Assembly: GCA_027013145.1 (NCBI GenBank)
Contig: JALUXX010000009.1
Coordinates: forward strand, 1 to 64,000
Direction: 5' to 3'
DNA: 64,000 bases
From: Gammaproteobacteria bacterium
Lineage (GTDB): Bacteria > Pseudomonadota > Gammaproteobacteria > 21-64-14
This document shows positions 1 through 9,279 of this stretch, piece by piece. Numbering within the stretch: position 1 is the first letter of the stretch; the number at the start of each line of letters is the position of its first letter. Both the position numbers and the translations under genes were made by a program. The notes beneath the pieces were generated by a model that saw nothing but the letters and a program-made list of their open reading frames with translations, had not been told where the DNA came from and ran no database searches.

Positions 1-114
1 TGATCGCCGCCATCGCCGCTTGGGCCCGTCTTTTCGCCTCACCCATCGGGTGAACGCCTCCTCAGCAGATTGTGTCGTCAGGACAACAGATTACATAGAA
101 ACGGCAGCGTGAAT

Positions 115-594
115 CTACGCTTCTAGGTTGAGGCGTTCGGAATCGTGTTCGGAATCCGTATCCGCCGTCGGCGCGGAGCCGGCACCGGCGCGGCTCTGCA
201 GGAGCGCCTCGAGGCGCTCGCCCAGCGCCGCCCAGGCCGCGTCGTCGCGATGTTCGTGGTTGGCGAAGTCCAGTTCCACCTGCAGGTAGTCCGCACGCAG
301 CGCCAGCCACGCGGCCGGCCGCGGTGGATCACCGTCCTTCGACGGCTCCGCCTCCCCCGGGACCGGATGGTGCAGCCGCGCCCGCGTCCGCTCCAGTTCC
401 TCGCCGAGATAGTTGCCGACGTCGAGCCGCACGCCCTGGACGCGACCCGCAGCGGGTGCGTGCTCCGGCTCGGGCTGCGGCGCCGCCGCGCGCTGTTCCC
501 GGCGCAGGCGCCAGAACAGCCAGCCCGTCAGGACCGCGAGGAGCAGCAGCAGCTCCAGTGCCGCGAGGACCAGCAGCGGCGGGACGGCGATCAC
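115..594 (-). CDS. hypothetical membrane-anchored protein (one N-terminal TM helix), translationally coupled to upstream VWA gene
   Basis: Contained in ORF 115..1356(-). GTG start overlaps the stop of the VWA gene (GTGA). N-terminus VIAVPPLLVLAALELLLLLAVLTGWLFWRLRREQR is a TM segment. Confidence 0.7.
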   Translation of the reverse strand: MIAVPPLLVLAALELLLLLAVLTGWLFWRLRREQRAAAPQPEPEHAPAAGRVQGVRLDVGNYLGEELERTRARLHHPVPGEAEPSKDGDPPRPAAWLALRADYLQVELDFANHEHRDDAAWAALGERLEALLQSRAGAGSAPTADTDSEHDSERLNLEA

Positions 595-2216
595 TTCTTT
601 TCCTCCTCCTGCGCCTCTTCGGCCGGGGCGTCCGCCGCACCCGACTTGCCGCGCCCGATGCGGCGCCAGAGCCAGAACCCGCCGCCGCCGAGGCCGAACA
701 GCACGGTATTGACGAGCAGGAACACGGCCACCACGCGCCATACGCTCAGCGTCGGCGCCGCCGGGACCGGTTTCACGTCGGGCCTCGGCTTCGGCGCGGG
801 TTTGGGCTTGGGCTTCGGCGGCGGCGCCGTCACCGGCTTCGGTGCCGGGGCCGGGGCGGGCTTCTGCGCCGCCACGGCCGGCGGCTTCGCGGGCGGCGGC
901 GCGACGACGTGGAAAAAGCGCGTGATCCGGCGCTGGAACGTGGGCGCGGTTGCGGTGATCGTGAGGGTATAGGGCCCGGGTTCGTAGTACTGCAACCCGG
1001 TGGTGAACACCCCGGGCGCGCCGCCCCCGCCGCGGGCGGGCATCGTGTACCGCGCGACGACGCCGTCCGGGCGCCGGATCTCCAGCGTAAAGCGGGTGTC
1101 GTGCAGGATCTGCGGCTGAGTGACGACCGTATCGCCCTTGGTCAACCAGGCGCTGACGGGCTGCGGCGTGCCGGCGGTGACGTCCTTCTCGCCGACGTTC
1201 GTCCGCAGCTTGAGATCGGTGACGATATAGGCCTTGTCCCTGCCGCTGCTCGAGAGGATCCGCCACCTGCCCGGTTGCGGATCCGGAACGGTGATCATGT
1301 CGAAACGCGCCGACCGGAACCAGCGCATGCCGGCGCGCGGATGCGCGGCCGACCACTGCTTTCCACCGGGTGCCTGCAGCACGATCCGCACGTCGGCATC
1401 CTGCTTCGTCGCGACCAGCGTGACCTCGTGGATGGAGGGATCCGTCGTGAACTCCCCGCCCTTCACGGGGACCATCTCGGGGCGCTTGGCGCGCTCGAAG
1501 AGAGTGGTGAACGTCGAGTCGAGGTCACGATCGAAGGCCGCCAGCCGGAACAGGCCGTGAGTGGCGCGCGCGATGCGCTTGAGCAGCGCCACGTCGGAAG
1601 CGGCGGTGAAGGCGATGCTGAAGACCTGAATGTGGTCGTGCTGCAGCTCCGGGATCTCCTGCGCAAGCAGGTGCCGGGTCAGTTCGGCGTCGCGGGTGCG
1701 GTCGCCCACGTCCATGTGCCCGTCGGACATCAGGATCAGGTAGCGCCGGGCGCCGGTACGGGCCTGCGCGAGGAGCATTCTGCGCCCGGCCTCCAGGGCC
1801 GCGTCGAGGTTGGTGTAGGCGCCGCGCGAGGAGACCTTGTCCACGGCCGCGAACAGGCGGCGGCGTGCGGACAGGGTGTCCACCCGGGTGAGTCCGAGGA
1901 TCGGCCAGGCGCGGCCGCTGAAGCTGATCACCCCGACGCGGTCCCCGGGACCGAGCAGCGAGATGAACAGCTTCGCCGCCGGAACCCGCAGGCGCAGCGG
2001 GTCGGTGTGGCGCATGCTGCCGGAACTGTCGAGCACCAGCACGGCGTCCACGCCCGGATGGCCCGTCGCCGGTTCGGCAAGGGAGCGCGACGACCACGCG
2101 CCGAGGAGGAGGCAGGCGAGCGCCGCGACCCACAGGGCGGTACGAGCGCGCGGTGCTCCGGCATTCGTCGCCGCCGCCGGCCCACCGGGGCCCGCCGCCG
2201 TACCGATGTCGTTCAC
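591..2216 (-). CDS. VWA domain-containing membrane protein
   Basis: VLVLDSSGSMRHTDPLRLRVPAAKLFISLL is a MIDAS motif (DxSxS). Signal peptide at N-terminus; Pro/Lys/Ala-rich linker and C-terminal TM helix. Confidence 0.85.
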   Translation of the reverse strand: MNDIGTAAGPGGPAAATNAGAPRARTALWVAALACLLLGAWSSRSLAEPATGHPGVDAVLVLDSSGSMRHTDPLRLRVPAAKLFISLLGPGDRVGVISFSGRAWPILGLTRVDTLSARRRLFAAVDKVSSRGAYTNLDAALEAGRRMLLAQARTGARRYLILMSDGHMDVGDRTRDAELTRHLLAQEIPELQHDHIQVFSIAFTAASDVALLKRIARATHGLFRLAAFDRDLDSTFTTLFERAKRPEMVPVKGGEFTTDPSIHEVTLVATKQDADVRIVLQAPGGKQWSAAHPRAGMRWFRSARFDMITVPDPQPGRWRILSSSGRDKAYIVTDLKLRTNVGEKDVTAGTPQPVSAWLTKGDTVVTQPQILHDTRFTLEIRRPDGVVARYTMPARGGGGAPGVFTTGLQYYEPGPYTLTITATAPTFQRRITRFFHVVAPPPAKPPAVAAQKPAPAPAPKPVTAPPPKPKPKPAPKPRPDVKPVPAAPTLSVWRVVAVFLLVNTVLFGLGGGGFWLWRRIGRGKSGAADAPAEEAQEEEKK

Positions 2217-2433
2217 CGTCGTCCCTCCCGCTCGCTGCGCGTGATTCCCGCCCCGCCGACTGCGGATTCGGGGTTCCGTACCCTATCGGCCGACGGGACA
2301 AACGCTTGAACCGGCGGGGAATCGGCGCGGGATTCGCGGCAAGTCGGTGCGCGGCCGCGACCCGCCATTCCCTTGCCCGCCCTCCGGATTCGGCCGTCGT
2401 GCGCAGCCGTTCCGTTACAATGCCGCGTTAGCG

Positions 2434-3864
2434 ATGTCCGCCCTTCGACACCAATCCGCCCGCCCACCCGCCGCCGCGACCGCGCGCGTGGTGCTCGTGA
2501 ATCCCTACGAGCTCGGCCGCCAGCCCTTCGCCCTGGCCGAACCGGCCGCCTGGCTGCGACGGGCCGGCTTCGAGGTCGCCTGCATCGATCTCTCGCGCCA
2601 GCGCCTCGAACCGGAGAAGCTGGCCGGGGCCGCGCTCGTGGGGGTGTATCTCGGCATGCACACGGCGACACGGATCGCCGTGGAGGCCCTGCCGAAGCTG
2701 CGTGCGCTCGCCCCGCACGCGCACCTCGCGGCCTACGGCCTCTACGCCCCGATGAACGCGACGCTGCTGCACACCCTGGGCGTCGCCACCGTCTTCGGCG
2801 GCGAATCCGAACCGGACCTGCTGGCGCTGGCCGAGGCGTTGCGCGACGGGCGCGTGCCGCCGGCGGGCGGGGTGCGGCTGGACAAGATCGACTTCCTCGT
2901 CCCCGACCGCTCCGGGCTGCCGCCGCTGGAGCGCTACGCGGCGCTCGTGCTACCGGACGGAAGCACACAAGTCGCAGGTTTCACCGAGGGCAGCCGCGGC
3001 TGCAAGCACCGGTGCCGCCACTGCCCCGTGGTGCCGGTCTACGACGGGCGTTTCCGCATCGTGCCGATCCCGGTCGTGATCGAGGACATCCGCCGTCAAG
3101 TCGCTGCCGGGGCCGCCCATATCTCCTTCGGCGATCCGGACTTCTTCAACGGACCCACTCATGCGCGCCGGCTGGTGGAAACGTTGCACCGCGAGTTCCC
3201 GACGCTCACCTACGACGTCACCGTCAAGATCGAGCACCTCGTGCACCACGCAGAACTGATCCCGGTGCTGCGCGAGACCGGCTGCCGGTTCGTCACCAGC
3301 GCGGTCGAATCGGTCGACGACCGCGTGCTCGAGCGCCTCGCCAAGGGCCACACCGCGGCGGATTTCGCCCGTGCCGTCGCACTGCTGCGCGCGGCCGGCG
3401 TGGCGCTGGCACCGACTTTCGTACCGTTCACGCCGTGGACCGGACTGGAGGGCTACGTCGAACTCCTCGAACGGCTGGTGGAACTCGAACTCGTCGAGAG
3501 CGTGCCCCCGGTGCAGCTCAGCATCCGGCTCCTGGTGCCCGAGGGTTCGCGCCTGCTCGACCTGCAGGACTTCAGAAAGCGTCTCGGGCCGTTCGATCCG
3601 GCGCTCCTCGGCTACCCGTGGCGACATGAGGACCCGCGCGTGGACGCGCTGCAACAACAGGTGCAGGACCTGGCCGCCGACGCGGAGGCCAGGGCGCTGG
3701 GGCGGCACGCGGCGTTCGCGGCGATCCGCGAGCTGGCGTACACGGCGCTCGGGCGGACCGCCCCGGCGCTGCCGCCGGGGCCGATCGGCACTCCGGCCGC
3801 GCACCTGTCCGAGGCGTGGTACTGCTGCGCCGAACCGACCCGCGAGCAGTTGCAGTCGTTCTGA
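2434..3864 (+). CDS. B12-binding domain/radical SAM protein of the CUAEP/CCAEP-tail family
   Basis: N-terminal cobalamin-binding-like fold (VVLVNPYELGRQPFALAEPAAWLRRAGF); CxxxCxxC as CKHRCRHC; C-terminal ...EAWYCCAEPTREQLQSF. Confidence 0.85.
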   Translation: MSALRHQSARPPAAATARVVLVNPYELGRQPFALAEPAAWLRRAGFEVACIDLSRQRLEPEKLAGAALVGVYLGMHTATRIAVEALPKLRALAPHAHLAAYGLYAPMNATLLHTLGVATVFGGESEPDLLALAEALRDGRVPPAGGVRLDKIDFLVPDRSGLPPLERYAALVLPDGSTQVAGFTEGSRGCKHRCRHCPVVPVYDGRFRIVPIPVVIEDIRRQVAAGAAHISFGDPDFFNGPTHARRLVETLHREFPTLTYDVTVKIEHLVHHAELIPVLRETGCRFVTSAVESVDDRVLERLAKGHTAADFARAVALLRAAGVALAPTFVPFTPWTGLEGYVELLERLVELELVESVPPVQLSIRLLVPEGSRLLDLQDFRKRLGPFDPALLGYPWRHEDPRVDALQQQVQDLAADAEARALGRHAAFAAIRELAYTALGRTAPALPPGPIGTPAAHLSEAWYCCAEPTREQLQSF

Positions 3865-3927
3865 CCGTGCGTCGGGAAAAACCGGGACCGGGCCGGCGGG
3901 TCCTCCGGGTCCCGCGCCGCCGGGGCC

Positions 3928-4090
3928 GCATCCGGGATACGAACGGCGGCTGAAGAGGTAGCCCGGATGAAGCGCAGCGCAATCCGGGAACGGTGTCTCT
4001 CCTCACACCGCGACCCCCGGATTCCGGCCTGCGGCCTGCATCCAGGCTACGAAAGAGGTAGCCCGGATGAAGCGCAACGCGATCCGGGGA
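3928..4090. repeat. REP-like palindromic intergenic repeats (GTAGCCCGGATGAAGCGCAGCGCAATCCGGG family)
   Basis: Left arm GTAGCCCGGATGAAGCGCAGCGCAATCCGGG at 3958-3988 and imperfect right arm CCCCCGGATTCCGGCCTGCGGCCTGCATCCAGGCTAC at 4014-4050. A second left arm GTAGCCCGGATGAAGCGCAACGCGATCCGGGG starts at 4058. A partial right arm CATCCGGGATAC lies near 3929-3940. Confidence 0.85.
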
Positions 4091-4113
4091 GGGACTCTCC
4101 TCCGGCGGCCGGA

Positions 4114-5487
4114 TCAGGTCTCCACCGCGAGCGCGCTGTGCTGGCGCGAGTAGCTGAAGTAGACGGTCAACCCCAGCGCCATCCAGATCACGAAACGCAG
4201 CCACGTGACCAGCGGCAGGCTGAACATCAGATACAGACAGAAGGCGATCCCCAGCAGCGGCAGTAGCGGACTCCACGGAGTGCGGAACGGCCGCGGAAGA
4301 TCGGGACGCGTACGCCGCAGCACGATCACGCCCGTGCACACCATGACGAAGGCCGCGAGCGTGCCGATGTTGACCAACTCCGCCACGTCCCCGATGGGGG
4401 TGAATCCGGCCACCGCCGCCATGAACACCCCGCTCGCCAGGATCACCCGCACCGGCGTGCCGCGGCGCGCGTGGACGGCGGAGAACACCGGGGGGAGCAG
4501 GCCGTCGCGCGACATCGCCAGGAAGATGCGCGTCAACCCGTAATAGAGCACCAGCATGACGGTGGTCAGGCCGGCGATCGCGCCGGCCGAGATCACCGCC
4601 GCCACCCAGCGCTGCCCGATGTGCAGCATGGCGTCGGCGACCGGAGAGGCCCCCGTCAGGGTCCGGAACGGCACGATCCCGGTCAGCAGGCCCGCGACCG
4701 CCATGTAGATCGCCGTGCAGACCGCCAGCGAGACGATGATCCCGATCGGCAGGTCGCGGCGCGGATTGCGCGTCTCCTCGGCGGCCGTGGAGACGGCGTC
4801 GAAGCCGATGTAGGCGAAAAAGATCAGCGCCGCGCCGTGCATCATTCCCGTCCACCCGCGGGCGAAGAACGGGTGCCAGTTCTCCGGGTGCACGTGGAAG
4901 GCGGCCACGGCGATGAACACGCCGATGGCCAGCAGCTTGACGAACACCATGGCGGCGTTGAAACGCGCGCTGGTGCGCACGCCCGCGGCCAGGAGCAGCC
5001 CGAGCACCAAGATGATCAGCACCGCCGGGAGATTGATGATCCCGCCGTCGATCGGCCCGTTGAGCAGGCTCGCCGGCAGCGGCATCCCGACGGCGGCCAA
5101 TGCGCTGTTCACGTATCCCGACCAGCCGATCGACACCGCCGCCGTGGCGACCCCGTACTCCAGAATCAGGTCCCAGCCGATGATCCAGGCGACGAATTCC
5201 CCCAGTCCGGCGTAGGCGTAACCGTAGGCGCTGCCGCAGCCGCCGATCGCCGCGGCCAGCTCCGCGTAGGACAGGGCCGAGAAGGCGCAGGCCAGTCCGG
5301 AGATGGCGAAGGAGACGACGATCGCCGGCCCCGCCTGGATCGCCGCCTGACCGGTGAGCACGAAGATCCCCGCGCCGATGATGGCCCCGATCCCCATGAA
5401 CACCAGGTCGGTGGCGCCGAGCACCCGGTGCAGGCCGTGATGGGCTTCGGTATCCGCATTGATCGCCTTCGTCCGGAACAGGCTCAT
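4114..5487 (-). CDS. APC-family amino acid permease
   Basis: MSLFRTKAINADTEAHHGLHRVLGATDLVFMGIGAIIGAGIFVLTGQAA...; multiple TM helices; APC superfamily N-terminal motif (GIGAIIGAGIFVLTG). Confidence 0.9.
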   Translation of the reverse strand: MSLFRTKAINADTEAHHGLHRVLGATDLVFMGIGAIIGAGIFVLTGQAAIQAGPAIVVSFAISGLACAFSALSYAELAAAIGGCGSAYGYAYAGLGEFVAWIIGWDLILEYGVATAAVSIGWSGYVNSALAAVGMPLPASLLNGPIDGGIINLPAVLIILVLGLLLAAGVRTSARFNAAMVFVKLLAIGVFIAVAAFHVHPENWHPFFARGWTGMMHGAALIFFAYIGFDAVSTAAEETRNPRRDLPIGIIVSLAVCTAIYMAVAGLLTGIVPFRTLTGASPVADAMLHIGQRWVAAVISAGAIAGLTTVMLVLYYGLTRIFLAMSRDGLLPPVFSAVHARRGTPVRVILASGVFMAAVAGFTPIGDVAELVNIGTLAAFVMVCTGVIVLRRTRPDLPRPFRTPWSPLLPLLGIAFCLYLMFSLPLVTWLRFVIWMALGLTVYFSYSRQHSALAVET

Positions 5488-5791
5488 CGCGTGTCGTCCC
5501 CTCGCTGGGTATGGGCCGGCGATACGGCTTGCAAACTCCGCGCCAACCGCGGGTGCCACGCGCCGCGGCAGGCCCCGGGCCGCACGCGGCGTGGCCCGGA
5601 CCGCACTCCGAAAAGTTTTGATTATTCGGAAATATCGGCGGCGAGACAAGGGCGGGAGGGCGTGACGGCCGGCAACGGGCACGCGGCCGACGCTCAAGCC
5701 CGGGGGGGCCGCCGCCGTTATCCGGTTCGATGGCCGCGCCGGGCGACGCCCGGATCGCGGCCGCCGGCAACCACGGCCCGGGAGGCCCGAA

Positions 5792-6274
5792 GTGGGCACA
5801 CGACCCCGACTCCATCCCCTCCTCCTGACCGCCCTTCTCATCGCGGTGCCGCTCGGGGCGGTGCGCGCGGCGCCCCCCGATCATGCGATCCCGATGACCC
5901 ACAAGGGGGCGTCGACCTATTACGTCCGCGGGACGATCGCCGGCTACGGAAGCGTCGAGTTTCTGGTCGACACCGGTTCCGGGTACACCACCATCAGCGA
6001 GCATACGCTCGCGATCCTGCGCCGTTCCGGCGACGCGACCTTCGTGCGCACACTGACGGGCATGCTGGCCGACGGCACCCGGCGCGTGGTGCCGGTGTAC
6101 CGGATCCGCTCCATCACCCTGGGTCGCGGATGTGTCCTGCGCGACATCGATGCGGCGGTGTTCTCTCACCGCGTGCGCCCGATCCTGGGGCTGAGCGCGC
6201 TCGAGAAGGCGGCGCCGTTCCTGTTCTCGACGAGCCCACCGCGCCTGGTCGTCAGCAACTGCGCGACCTCCTGA
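5792..6274 (+). CDS. retropepsin-like aspartic protease family protein, exported
   Basis: Signal peptide then VEFLVDTGSGYTTIS (D-T/S-G motif) and PILGLSALEK. Confidence 0.75.
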   Translation: MGTRPRLHPLLLTALLIAVPLGAVRAAPPDHAIPMTHKGASTYYVRGTIAGYGSVEFLVDTGSGYTTISEHTLAILRRSGDATFVRTLTGMLADGTRRVVPVYRIRSITLGRGCVLRDIDAAVFSHRVRPILGLSALEKAAPFLFSTSPPRLVVSNCATS

Positions 6275-6584
6275 CCGGCCGCCACATCGCGCCAAATTTC
6301 CGGCGTGCAACGGCCGCGATTTGTCGCCGTCCCCCTACAGCTTGACAGCCACCGGCGCCGCAGTACTCTTGCGCGCGGGAGGGAGCCCGGTTCGTGCGGT
6401 GCCTCCCGCGCCCGCCCCGCCTCCGAGCGGAAGCGCCGGATCCTTTACCGCCTCGAACCGTGCCATACCGAACCGCAACGCCGCACCGCCGAAAACCGAA
6501 TTCGGTGCAGGGTGGAGTCGACGGGGACCCACTCCTGCAGGGCACCTCACCATGCGGCATCACTCCCGTCAAGGAGAGAGTCCA

Positions 6585-7244
6585 ATGACCGTGTGCAGGA
6601 AAACCAATCGTGCCTTAACGCTCGCCGCCGCCGCGGGCCTGTGCCTCGCCGGCACCGGCGTCGCCCTGGCGGGGGGTACGGCCGGCTATGTCACCGACGC
6701 CTCCGGCCACTATGTACGTGACGGCTCCGGTCACTGCGTACGCACGCCCTTCTGGAGGAAGGCGGACGCCAACGCCGAGTGCGATCCGGGTCTGATGGCC
6801 AAGAAGTCCGCGCCCGTCCCGATGGCGGCGCTGGAGGCGCCCAAGCCGGCGCCGAAGCCGCAGCTCAAGGCGATCACCCTGGGGGCCGACGCCTACTTCG
6901 GCTTCAACCGGGCCACGCTCAACGCCGCCGGCAAGCAGAAGCTGAACAAGATCGCAGCGACGCTGAAAAAGGGCGTGAAGGAACCGCGCATCGACATCAC
7001 CGGCTACACCGACCGCATCGGCAGCGCCGCCTACAACGAGAAGCTCTCGTTGCGGCGCGCGCAAGCGGTGAAGGCGTATCTGGTCAGCCGCGGGATTCCC
7101 GCCGCCTACATCACCGTGAAGGGCGCGGGCGCGTCCTCGCCGGTGGTGAGCTGCACCGGCAAACGCGGCAAGACGCTGATCCACTGCCTCGCCCCCAACC
7201 GGCGCACGGTGGTGGACTTCTCGGCGTTCGAGGAGGTCAAGTAG
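6585..7244 (+). CDS. OmpA family protein
   Basis: Signal peptide; OmpA C-terminal signature DITGYTDRIGSAAYNEKLSLRRAQAVKAYLVSRGI...NRRTVVDF. Confidence 0.92.
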   Translation: MTVCRKTNRALTLAAAAGLCLAGTGVALAGGTAGYVTDASGHYVRDGSGHCVRTPFWRKADANAECDPGLMAKKSAPVPMAALEAPKPAPKPQLKAITLGADAYFGFNRATLNAAGKQKLNKIAATLKKGVKEPRIDITGYTDRIGSAAYNEKLSLRRAQAVKAYLVSRGIPAAYITVKGAGASSPVVSCTGKRGKTLIHCLAPNRRTVVDFSAFEEVK

Positions 7245-7284
7245 GCCGGCAAGCGGCATCCGCCTGCCGGCGCCGGCGTGCAAG

Positions 7285-7312
7285 GGGCGAGGGGACCGCG
7301 GTCCCCTCGCCC
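7285..7312. terminator. perfect inverted repeat after ompA-like gene, putative terminator
   Basis: GGGCGAGGGGACCG/CGGTCCCCTCGCCC, 14-bp perfect arms, 40 nt after the stop. No clear T-tract. Confidence 0.5.
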
Positions 7313-7364
7313 GCTTCATGAGGCCAGCCGCCGCGGGCCGTCGCAACCGCACTGGGGAAAAGCG

Positions 7365-7658
7365 ATGCACGTCCCGCTCGCCCGTCGGCTGACCCGCGCC
7401 GCGGCCACGCTCTGCGTGCTGGCCCTGCTCGGCTGCACGTCGCAGATCAATCAGGCGAATTTCGATCGCATCCGGACCGGCATGACGCGCGCGCAGGTGC
7501 GCGCCATCCTCGGCCCACCCTCCGAGTCTTCGGCCATGCAATTCGGCGACTTCTCGGGCACCGTCGCGACCTGGAAGGCGCGCGACGGCACCACCATCAG
7601 CGTCCAGTTCCTCAACGACCGCGTTCAGGGCAAGCAGTTCTTTTCCGGCGGTCGCTGA
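7365..7658 (+). CDS. small lipoprotein, SmpA/OmlA-like fold
   Basis: Lipobox-like LALLGC; FDRIRTGMTRAQVRAILGPPSES is typical of the BamE/SmpA-like domain. Confidence 0.75.
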   Translation: MHVPLARRLTRAAATLCVLALLGCTSQINQANFDRIRTGMTRAQVRAILGPPSESSAMQFGDFSGTVATWKARDGTTISVQFLNDRVQGKQFFSGGR

Positions 7659-7673
7659 ACGCGGATCCGCGCG

Positions 7674-8186
7674 CTAGCGCCTGCCCGCGGCGCGCAGCGT
7701 ACCCGCGCGGGCGTCGTCACGCCCGAACCGCCGGCCCCCGACGGCATCCGCGCCCGCAATCCATCGATGGAGATGAAACGCACCGGCGTCGACGGCCTCG
7801 GTCCCGATCCGCGCGGCGCGCCCGGCCGCGGGGGCCGCAGGGCCCTCGTGCGTCTTGACACCCCCGCGCCGGCGCCGCGCGTAGGCCTTGAGCTGGCGTC
7901 CGGCCGCGTCGAAGGCGTCGCGCAGGGCGACATACAGATCCGTATGATCGGCGCGGTCGTGGTGCTCGCGGCTGACCACCAGCTCGCCGTCCGGGACGGT
8001 GAGGTCGATGCGGACGTGGTAGATCCTCCCCTTGTGCCGGTGGGCGTGCGGCGCCTCGATCACCACGCGGCACGCGGTGATGCGGTCGTAGAAGCGTTCG
8101 AGCTTCCCGGCCTTCTCCCGGATCCTGGCGGTCACCGCCGGGGAAGGCGCCAGATCCCGGTACGTCACCTGAAGCGGTAGTTGCAT
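7674..8186 (-). CDS. HPF/RaiA family ribosome-associated protein
   Basis: MQLPLQVTYRDLAPSPAVTARIREKAGKLERFYDRITACRVVIEAPHAHRHKGRIYHVRIDLTVPDGELVVSREHHDRADHTDLYVALRDAFDAAGRQLKAY; typical HPF N-domain. Confidence 0.8.
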   Translation of the reverse strand: MQLPLQVTYRDLAPSPAVTARIREKAGKLERFYDRITACRVVIEAPHAHRHKGRIYHVRIDLTVPDGELVVSREHHDRADHTDLYVALRDAFDAAGRQLKAYARRRRGGVKTHEGPAAPAAGRAARIGTEAVDAGAFHLHRWIAGADAVGGRRFGRDDARAGTLRAAGRR

Positions 8187-8243
8187 TGCCCGTTCCCCCT
8201 GGTTTTTCCCTGGCCGGAAACCCTTCGGCGCCCGGCCCGCCGA

Positions 8244-9098
8244 CTACGATTCCCCGCGCGCGACGGGGCGCGCGGGATCCGCGATCCAGTCACTCCACGA
8301 GCCCGGGTACAGGCGTGCGCCCGCGAGGCCGGCCAGCTCCATCGCCAGCAGGTTGTGGCAGGCGGTCACCCCCGACCCGCACATCTGCACCACCTGCGCG
8401 GGTACGCAGCCTTCCAGACACGGCGCCAACGCCTCGCGCAACTGCGCGCGCGGCAGAAAACGGCCGTGTCCGTCGAGATTCCTCTGGTACGGGTGATTGC
8501 GCGCCGCCGGCACGTGGCCCGCGACCGGATCGTAGGGCTCGCAGTCGCCGCGAAAGCGCTCGGCGCTGCGGGCGTCGACGAGGCGGCAGCGGCCCGCCGC
8601 CAGTTCCGCCTGCAGGGCGTGCGCGTCGACCACCCAATCGGCGTGTACACGCGCCGGATAGGGCGGCGCTTCACGCGCCGGGGGCGCGGCGGTCTGCACC
8701 GGCGCCGACAACTGCGTCCAGGCGCCCCAACCGCCGTCCAGTACCGCGACGGCCTCATGTCCCAGCCAACGCAGCATCCACCACAGCCGCGCCGCATAGG
8801 CGCCGCCGGCATCGTCGTAGACCACCACCTGGGTCTGCGGCCCGACCCCCCATCGGCCCAGGCGCGCCGCGAAGTGCCCCGGATCGGGCAACGGATGGCG
8901 CCCCCCGCGCTCTCCCCGCGGCCCGGCGAGGTCGATGTCCAGATCGGCGTAGCGGGCGCCCGGGACGTGCCCCTCGGCATAGGCCCGGCGCCCGGCCCCG
9001 GGGTCGCGGAGATCGAACCGGCAGTCGAATACGCGCCACCCCGGATCCTGGAGGTGCGCGCGCAGGGTATCGGGCGAAACCACGGTGGAGTGGATCAT
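8244..9098 (-). CDS. sulfurtransferase (tandem rhodanese domains, SseA-like)
   Basis: MIHSTVVSPDTLRAHLQDPGWRVFDCRFDLRDP...AYAEGHVPGARYADLD...; active-site loop CGSGVTACHN. Confidence 0.88.
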   Translation of the reverse strand: MIHSTVVSPDTLRAHLQDPGWRVFDCRFDLRDPGAGRRAYAEGHVPGARYADLDIDLAGPRGERGGRHPLPDPGHFAARLGRWGVGPQTQVVVYDDAGGAYAARLWWMLRWLGHEAVAVLDGGWGAWTQLSAPVQTAAPPAREAPPYPARVHADWVVDAHALQAELAAGRCRLVDARSAERFRGDCEPYDPVAGHVPAARNHPYQRNLDGHGRFLPRAQLREALAPCLEGCVPAQVVQMCGSGVTACHNLLAMELAGLAGARLYPGSWSDWIADPARPVARGES

Positions 9099-9279
9099 CA
9101 CGACCAAGTATAGCCGACTGCACCGGACCCGAACGCTGGAATAATGTGTTGTATATCCATATAGTTTTTCGTTTATACGGCCATCCTCCGAGGGCGCCGG
9201 GAAACGGGATTCCGGTTTCGGCGCGGGCGACCGATACAGGGCCGTGAGCCCCGATCCATCGGCTATTCCGGAGGTCCCC

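Noticed and set aside
324-2309. Long plus-strand ORF (661 aa) opposite the VWA gene
   Set aside because: Arg/Pro/Ala-rich composition without domains; antisense to a clear VWA protein. A GC-driven spurious ORF.
3820-3864. Possible selenocysteine in the radical SAM tail
   Set aside because: Both tail residues are encoded by TGC (tgctgc = Cys-Cys) and the ORF ends normally at TGA after LQSF; no in-frame UGA recoding is needed.
3572-6310. 912-aa minus-strand ORF
   Set aside because: Covers the APC permease in another frame, the REP repeats and the radical SAM gene end; Arg/Pro/Gly/His-rich translation typical of high-GC shadow ORFs.
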